A stretch of 64,000 nt of DNA from Peptostreptococcaceae bacterium VA2. Lineage in GTDB: Bacteria > Bacillota > Clostridia > Peptostreptococcales > Peptostreptococcaceae. The DNA lies in the NCBI GenBank assembly GCA_000686145.1, contig JMMB01000007.1, forward strand, positions 2,108,001 to 2,172,000, in the 5' to 3' direction. Below are positions 60,703-64,000 of the stretch, piece by piece. Numbering within the stretch: position 1 is the first letter of the stretch; every line of letters starts with the position of its first letter. The notes below the pieces were generated by a model that was not told the DNA's origin, searched no databases, and saw nothing but the letters and a program-made list of their open reading frames with translations. The position numbers were made by a program, and so were the translations under genes.

Positions 60703-61287
60703 TTAGCGAATTGCACCATTTTTAAAATTATCATACCATTGTTCAAGTTCTTCATTACTATCAACTTCTAATATTTTAAAAATTTCATAAGCAAATTGAA
60801 CAGAAGCAGTTTCATTTGCAGTGATAACTTGATTATCAACAACTACCTGCTCATTAATATAAAACGCTTCTCCCTTATATTCTCTTTGTTGTTGAAATAA
60901 TTCAAGACTATCTCCTGTATGATTTATATTATCAAGGAATCCATGCTTACATAGGAAAGTAGTTGCCCCACAAATAGCAGCTATAGGAATATGTAATTCC
61001 ATTATGCCTTTAATAAACCCTGCTATTTCTCTATAATCATTTTCTTCCCATGAAAGTCCTCCAGGTAGAATAACCATTGCAAGGTTATTAAAATTTTGAT
61101 AATCATTTATAGTATAGTCTATAGATGCATTAATACCTCCCATTGATTTCTTTGGAAAATCATCAATTGCAATTGTCTTAACATTATAATCTGAAAAAGA
61201 ATTGACAACTGCAATAGCATAACTTGCTTCCCAATCATTCCATTGTTCTGTCAATACAATTAGTACTTCATTTTTAATATTATTCAT
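60703..61287 (-). CDS. DJ-1/PfpI family protein, 194 aa
   Basis: The nucleophile elbow AAICGATTFL places Cys106 as in DJ-1 and PfpI, with VILPGGLSWEE supplying the oxyanion-side Gly-Gly. Relatives include YajL/ThiJ chaperone-glyoxalases, isocyanide hydratase and PfpI proteases; the Glu partner near residue 17-20 (WNDWEAS) fits the YdeA-like group. ACAAGGGGGAT precedes the ATG. Single gene. Confidence 0.88.
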   Translation of the reverse strand: MNNIKNEVLIVLTEQWNDWEASYAIAVVNSFSDYNVKTIAIDDFPKKSMGGINASIDYTINDYQNFNNLAMVILPGGLSWEENDYREIAGFIKGIMELHIPIAAICGATTFLCKHGFLDNINHTGDSLELFQQQREYKGEAFYINEQVVVDNQVITANETASVQFAYEIFKILEVDSNEELEQWYDNFKNGAIR

Positions 61288-61359
61288 TGTATCCCCCTTG
61301 TATTTTCAATATAAGTTTCAAATTCCTATTTATCTAAGATATAATCAACTCAATACCTC

Positions 61360-61908
61360 CTATATACTACTTTTTATATATTCAGATTTTAAAATATTAT
61401 AATAAAGTGTCCTAACTTCTTTATTGTCTAACAACCTTAAATTTTCATCTTTTGTAAATTTATATTTAAATCCACACTTCTCATTTACCCTTTTAGAATT
61501 ATTATTAAAATCAAAATGCCCACACCATATTAAATCTAAATTAAGTTCATTAAATCCATAATTTAATAAACAATTTACAGCCTCTGGAGCATAACCATTT
61601 CCCCAATAAACTGGATTTAATACATATCCGATTTCTCTTTGCTCTAAATCACAAAGTTCTTCATCTGGTTTTCTATTATGTAATCCTATACTACCTATAA
61701 CTTTATTTTCAGACTTTATAACTATTGCATAAGTATCATCATTGCTAGTGAACATTTTAATTATCTCTTTACTTTCATCCTCATTTTTATGAGGTTTCCA
61801 TCCAGCATTTGGTCCAACTAAACCACTTTTAGCGTATTCATATAAATCAGAACTATCACTTTCTCTCCACTCTCTTAAAATCAGTCTTTCGCTGCTTAAC
61901 ATCTCCAT
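61360..61908 (-). CDS. GNAT-family N-acetyltransferase (RimJ/RimL), 182 aa
   Basis: Begins with the classic SSERLILREWRESDSSDLYE and has KVIGSIGLHNRKPDEELCDL, EIGYVLNPVYWGNGYAPEAV and the ending WCGHFDFNNNSKRVNEKCGF, the complete GNAT fold with the acetyl-CoA loop. Substrate unknown (protein N-terminus, antibiotic or polyamine). AGGGGTGAAG precedes the start with long spacing. Confidence 0.9.
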   Translation of the reverse strand: MEMLSSERLILREWRESDSSDLYEYAKSGLVGPNAGWKPHKNEDESKEIIKMFTSNDDTYAIVIKSENKVIGSIGLHNRKPDEELCDLEQREIGYVLNPVYWGNGYAPEAVNCLLNYGFNELNLDLIWCGHFDFNNNSKRVNEKCGFKYKFTKDENLRLLDNKEVRTLYYNILKSEYIKSSI

Positions 61909-62046
61909 AAAATATTCTTCACCCCTCTTTAATATCCTATTTGCAATAAATTATAGCTCAATATACGAATTGTAGTCTACAAACTAAAATATATTTTTTT
62001 TAAACACAAAAAAAGGAGCATTTGCCCCTTGTTTTATTTGATATTC

Positions 62047-62190
62047 TTAATTTTCTTTTAATCCATATTTATTAGCACAATAAATTATTTTAATCGTTAA
62101 AGAAATCGTAGCAATACTTTGTGCCGTATCAATTATATCTGCATACTCTACTGCAACCACTCTAATTATTGAGAAAAAAATAAGAATCAA
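62047..62190 (-). CDS. Possible small membrane protein, 47 aa
   Basis: A TTG-started frame (LILIFFSIIRVVAVEYADII then DTAQSIATISLTIKIIYCAN) with two hydrophobic stretches. There is no clear ribosome site, but codon quality is good. A weak hairpin (GGGGCAAATGCTCC) follows. It may be the end of a larger gene. Confidence 0.35.
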   Translation of the reverse strand: MILIFFSIIRVVAVEYADIIDTAQSIATISLTIKIIYCANKYGLKEN

Positions 62191-62208
62191 ATTATTCTAA
62201 ATACATAA

Positions 62209-62502
62209 CTAGTTAATTTTTTTATATCTCTGTAACCTGTGAGGTACAAGACTAAATAAAAGTAAAGTAGGTACGGTAACTATCATATAAACAGCCATAT
62301 TTAAAATTGAGTTTTCAAATTTCATTTCACTTTGTAGCATCATTACTATGAACAAAACTAAGAAAGTATATATAAATGAATAAATACTCGGTTTTTCTCT
62401 ATATTCAGATTTACAATCTTTACATTTTATCTTTCCTCTTAGAGTGCTTTTTAATCTATCTTTAAACGTAAATTTGTAATTACATTCAATACAATTTTTC
62501 AT
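62209..62502 (-). CDS. TIGR04104-type zinc ribbon membrane protein, 97 aa
   Basis: Two CxxC pairs at the N-terminus (CIECNYKF, IKCKDCKSEYR) form a zinc ribbon; two membrane helices follow (residues 45-60 and 68-85). This is the cxxc_20_cxxc layout: Cys pairs about 20 residues apart then a membrane part. Function unknown. TTGGAGGGGAAT precedes the ATG. Confidence 0.85.
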   Translation of the reverse strand: MKNCIECNYKFTFKDRLKSTLRGKIKCKDCKSEYREKPSIYSFIYTFLVLFIVMMLQSEMKFENSILNMAVYMIVTVPTLLLFSLVPHRLQRYKKIN

Positions 62503-62548
62503 ATATTCCCCTCCAATTACTTTTTAACCATTGATAAGTATAGCCTAT

Positions 62549-62602
62549 AAACAACCACACCTTAGTATTTTTAACATTTTGAGTTCTAAGATGCGGTTGT
62601 TT
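62549..62602. terminator. Terminator between the GNAT and zinc-ribbon genes
   Basis: AAACAACCACACCTTAG pairs with CTAAGATGCGGTTGTTT (two mismatches) around a 20-base loop; the CTTAG/CTAAG inner pair resembles that of the cutC terminator. Confidence 0.7.
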
Positions 62603-62690
62603 ATTTAATTTGCTGTAAATTGTACGTAATATAATTAATATTGTTTATTAAATCTACTTGGTAAATTGGAATTTGTAAGTATATCTATAC

Positions 62691-63134
62691 TTACAATTCT
62701 TTCTTCAAATAGACCATGTCAGTTAATCGCTTTCCACATTCATAAATTGGATTATCATAATTTTCTATAAAGAAATCTTTAATTCTATGAGATTCTATAA
62801 ATCCACATTTTTCATAAAAAGGTACTGTTAAAGGGCTATCACCTGTTCCTACATACATAGTGTCACAATCATTTTTAAAGTATTCAAAAACATACTCAAC
62901 CAATTTTTTTCCATATCCCTGACCATGAAATTCTTTATAAGTAGCAATATTTTTTAGTTCAGATGTTCTATCATCTTCTTTAGTCACTACACAAATTCCT
63001 TTTAAACCATCATCATATATTGCAAACATAATACCTCTTTCAATGTATTTATCAATCATATTTTCTTGTTCATCTGCTAATAGTAGCAAATCTAAAAAAT
63101 GTTTTTTATTATCCTTTACTATTTCTATTTTCAT
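62691..63134 (-). CDS. GNAT-family N-acetyltransferase, 147 aa
   Basis: Residues 60-110 hold the core: IATYKEFHGQGYGKKLVEYV (acetyl-CoA motif QGYGK) and DTMYVGTGDSPLTVPFYEKC then GF. The family member resembles YitH/AlrB-type amine acetyltransferases; substrate unknown. TTAGGGAGTTT precedes the ATG. Third intact GNAT in 4 kb. Confidence 0.9.
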   Translation of the reverse strand: MKIEIVKDNKKHFLDLLLLADEQENMIDKYIERGIMFAIYDDGLKGICVVTKEDDRTSELKNIATYKEFHGQGYGKKLVEYVFEYFKNDCDTMYVGTGDSPLTVPFYEKCGFIESHRIKDFFIENYDNPIYECGKRLTDMVYLKKEL

Positions 63135-63170
63135 TTTAAAACTCCCTAATATAAAATAATCCCATCTCCA

Positions 63171-63319
63171 AATTCCTATTTATCTACATGATATCAAAAG
63201 TACCTTTGTTTCGTATTATATAATAATTTTAAACTTTCTTACATTTTATACCACATAGTTGCAATCAAAACGAATACAACAAACATCTTCTTCCTTAACC
63301 AAAATTCAATAAACCAATC
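63171..63319. repeat. Direct repeat D1 (149 bp)
   Basis: About 97% identical to 63791-63939. It contains the last bases of the GyrI-like frame and its downstream DNA, starting AATTCCTATTTATCTACATG. The most telling difference is one missing base near 63294 (TTCCTT versus TTCGCTT). The copies enclose the GyrI-like relic and DUF3781. Confidence 0.9.
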
Positions 63320-63515
63320 TTTTTCTTTGTCGTCTTTCCATAAAAGCATATTTAACCCAATTATTAGATTGAGATAAATACGATTCCTTTAAGTTAGCAT
63401 TAAATTTTCGCCAAAACTGCGTACTGATTTGGATATTTCTTTTTTGAAAATTTATAAGTTCAATTTCTTGTCCTATAATTGAAAAATCTTCTAATTCTTG
63501 TATAGAATAATTCAT
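63306..63515 (-). pseudogene. GyrI-like / AraC effector-binding domain fragment, frameshifted
   Basis: FSIIGQEIELINFQKRNIQI and FNANLKESYLSQSNNWVKYA are typical of the effector domain of AraC-type proteins. After YAFMER the frame ends in RRQRKRLVY. The other frame there reads DDKEKDWFIEFWL, a more natural continuation that is also present in the repeat copy at 63926 onward. Two single-base losses therefore disrupt the end. Starts with ATGA overlap on the DUF3781 stop. Confidence 0.7.
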
Positions 63516-63763
63516 TTCTTTTCCTTATGTGCTGTAATAATTGTGTAGCTATAGCCATTTACAGTTATGATAACACCCTCTATATTAACATACCAGTTTT
63601 TACCGTTTCTTATCATAGTAGCATGAGGTGATTTTATTTTGTTTTTACACCAGTCAACTACACTATCTGTATCTAAAGAAAGATTTTTCTTAATTCGAAT
63701 AACCCCTAATTCTGTTGTATGTAATTTATCCAAATTTATAAGTAGTTCATTGCTTACATTCAT
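63512..63763 (-). CDS. DUF3781 family protein, 83 aa
   Basis: The sequence LHTTELGVIRIKKNLSLDTD ... VVDWCKNKIKSPHATMIRNG and NWYVNIEGVIITVNGYSYTI fit DUF3781, a small family often fused to or following GyrI-like effector domains, as here. Function unknown. The ATG at 63763 has TGGAGTGATT upstream. Confidence 0.82.
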   Translation of the reverse strand: MNVSNELLINLDKLHTTELGVIRIKKNLSLDTDSVVDWCKNKIKSPHATMIRNGKNWYVNIEGVIITVNGYSYTIITAHKEKK

Positions 63764-63790
63764 TTTTATAATCACTCCATATCTTTGTCA

Positions 63791-63939
63791 AATTCCTATT
63801 TATCTACATGATATCAAAAGTACCTTTGTTTCGTATTATATAACAATTTTAAACTTTCTTACATTTTATACCACATAGTTGCAATCAAAACGAATACAAC
63901 AAACATCTTCTTCGCTTAACCAAAATTCAATAAACCAAT
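63791..63939. repeat. Direct repeat D2 (149 bp)
   Basis: The second copy of 63171-63319, upstream of DUF3781. Confidence 0.9.
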
Positions 63940-64000
63940 TAAATATTAAATTAATAAGAATTATAAAATCACTTTTTAATCTGCTCGACAAGTTGGAATT
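63866..64000 (-). CDS. Partial open frame at the right edge
   Basis: The frame runs from the window edge to a stop at 63866 and reads NSNLSSRLKSDFIILINLIF then NWFIEFWLSEEDVCCIRFDC and NYVV. The second part is the repeat's natural end of the GyrI-like protein. The NSNLxSR part recurs in DNA at about 62648 and 58725. It may be a chimeric end of a gene outside the window. Confidence 0.35.
   Translation of the reverse strand, partial: NSNLSSRLKSDFIILINLIFNWFIEFWLSEEDVCCIRFDCNYVV

Overview
The window is AT-rich DNA with strong AGGAGG-type ribosome sites, clostridial sporulation-type genes (a SleC-like cortex-lytic relic, a SpoVK/CbbX-like AAA+ protein) and a KorABD ferredoxin oxidoreductase set. 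This suggests an anaerobic, spore-forming Firmicute of class Clostridia, probably Peptostreptococcaceae; I cannot name the genus. No tRNA, rRNA or CRISPR array was recognised.

Layout. 0-4 kb: a minus-strand operon (XRE regulator, GHKL/MORC-like ATPase, two uncharacterised proteins) that runs off the left edge and looks like part of a restriction or defence locus. 4-13.7 kb: an ascorbate-type PTS operon with its PRD regulator, a MntA-HepT toxin-antitoxin pair split by an IS607-type transposon, prolyl-tRNA deacylase ProX with a truncated second copy, and a decayed RelA/SpoT-domain gene. 14-23 kb: membrane proteins, an ECF S-component, an XRE regulator, relics (SleC-like, Fic, PxpA/PxpC) and korD-korA-korB with no gamma subunit. 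23-34.5 kb: a large RND exporter, a GyrI-like protein, ABC relics, the DUF1659/DUF2922/YvrJ triad between two Mor-like regulators, a phage-type replication pair (replisome organiser and DnaB), and a Met/His-rich repeat protein. 34.6-43.6 kb: a BFD-like [2Fe-2S] protein, azoreductase, PduO-type cobalamin adenosyltransferase, cold-shock protein, a four-module AAA+ protein with a structured 5' leader, and MsrAB. 43.6-51.3 kb: an AtoE-type transporter, a DUF1905 protein, an ABC exporter with its two-component system, and CutC. 51.5-64 kb: accessory single genes and small operons (PadR/permease-prefix, XRE/DUF3169, CPBP, PadR/DUF1048x2/KTR, phosphatase, Nudix, nitroreductase, four GNATs including a relic, DJ-1, zinc ribbon, DUF3781).

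The most unusual feature is architectural. Several gene blocks are bracketed by diverged direct repeats made of the 3' end (plus terminator or downstream DNA) of a neighbouring gene: cutC around the ABC/two-component block, a CPBP gene around a small secreted protein, and a 149-bp repeat around DUF3781. A proX/terminator duplication around the PTS and toxin-antitoxin block is similar. This resembles insertion at gene 3' ends with regeneration of the end, but no integrase is visible. The second unusual feature is a nested-stem RNA leader directly upstream of the four-module AAA+ gene.
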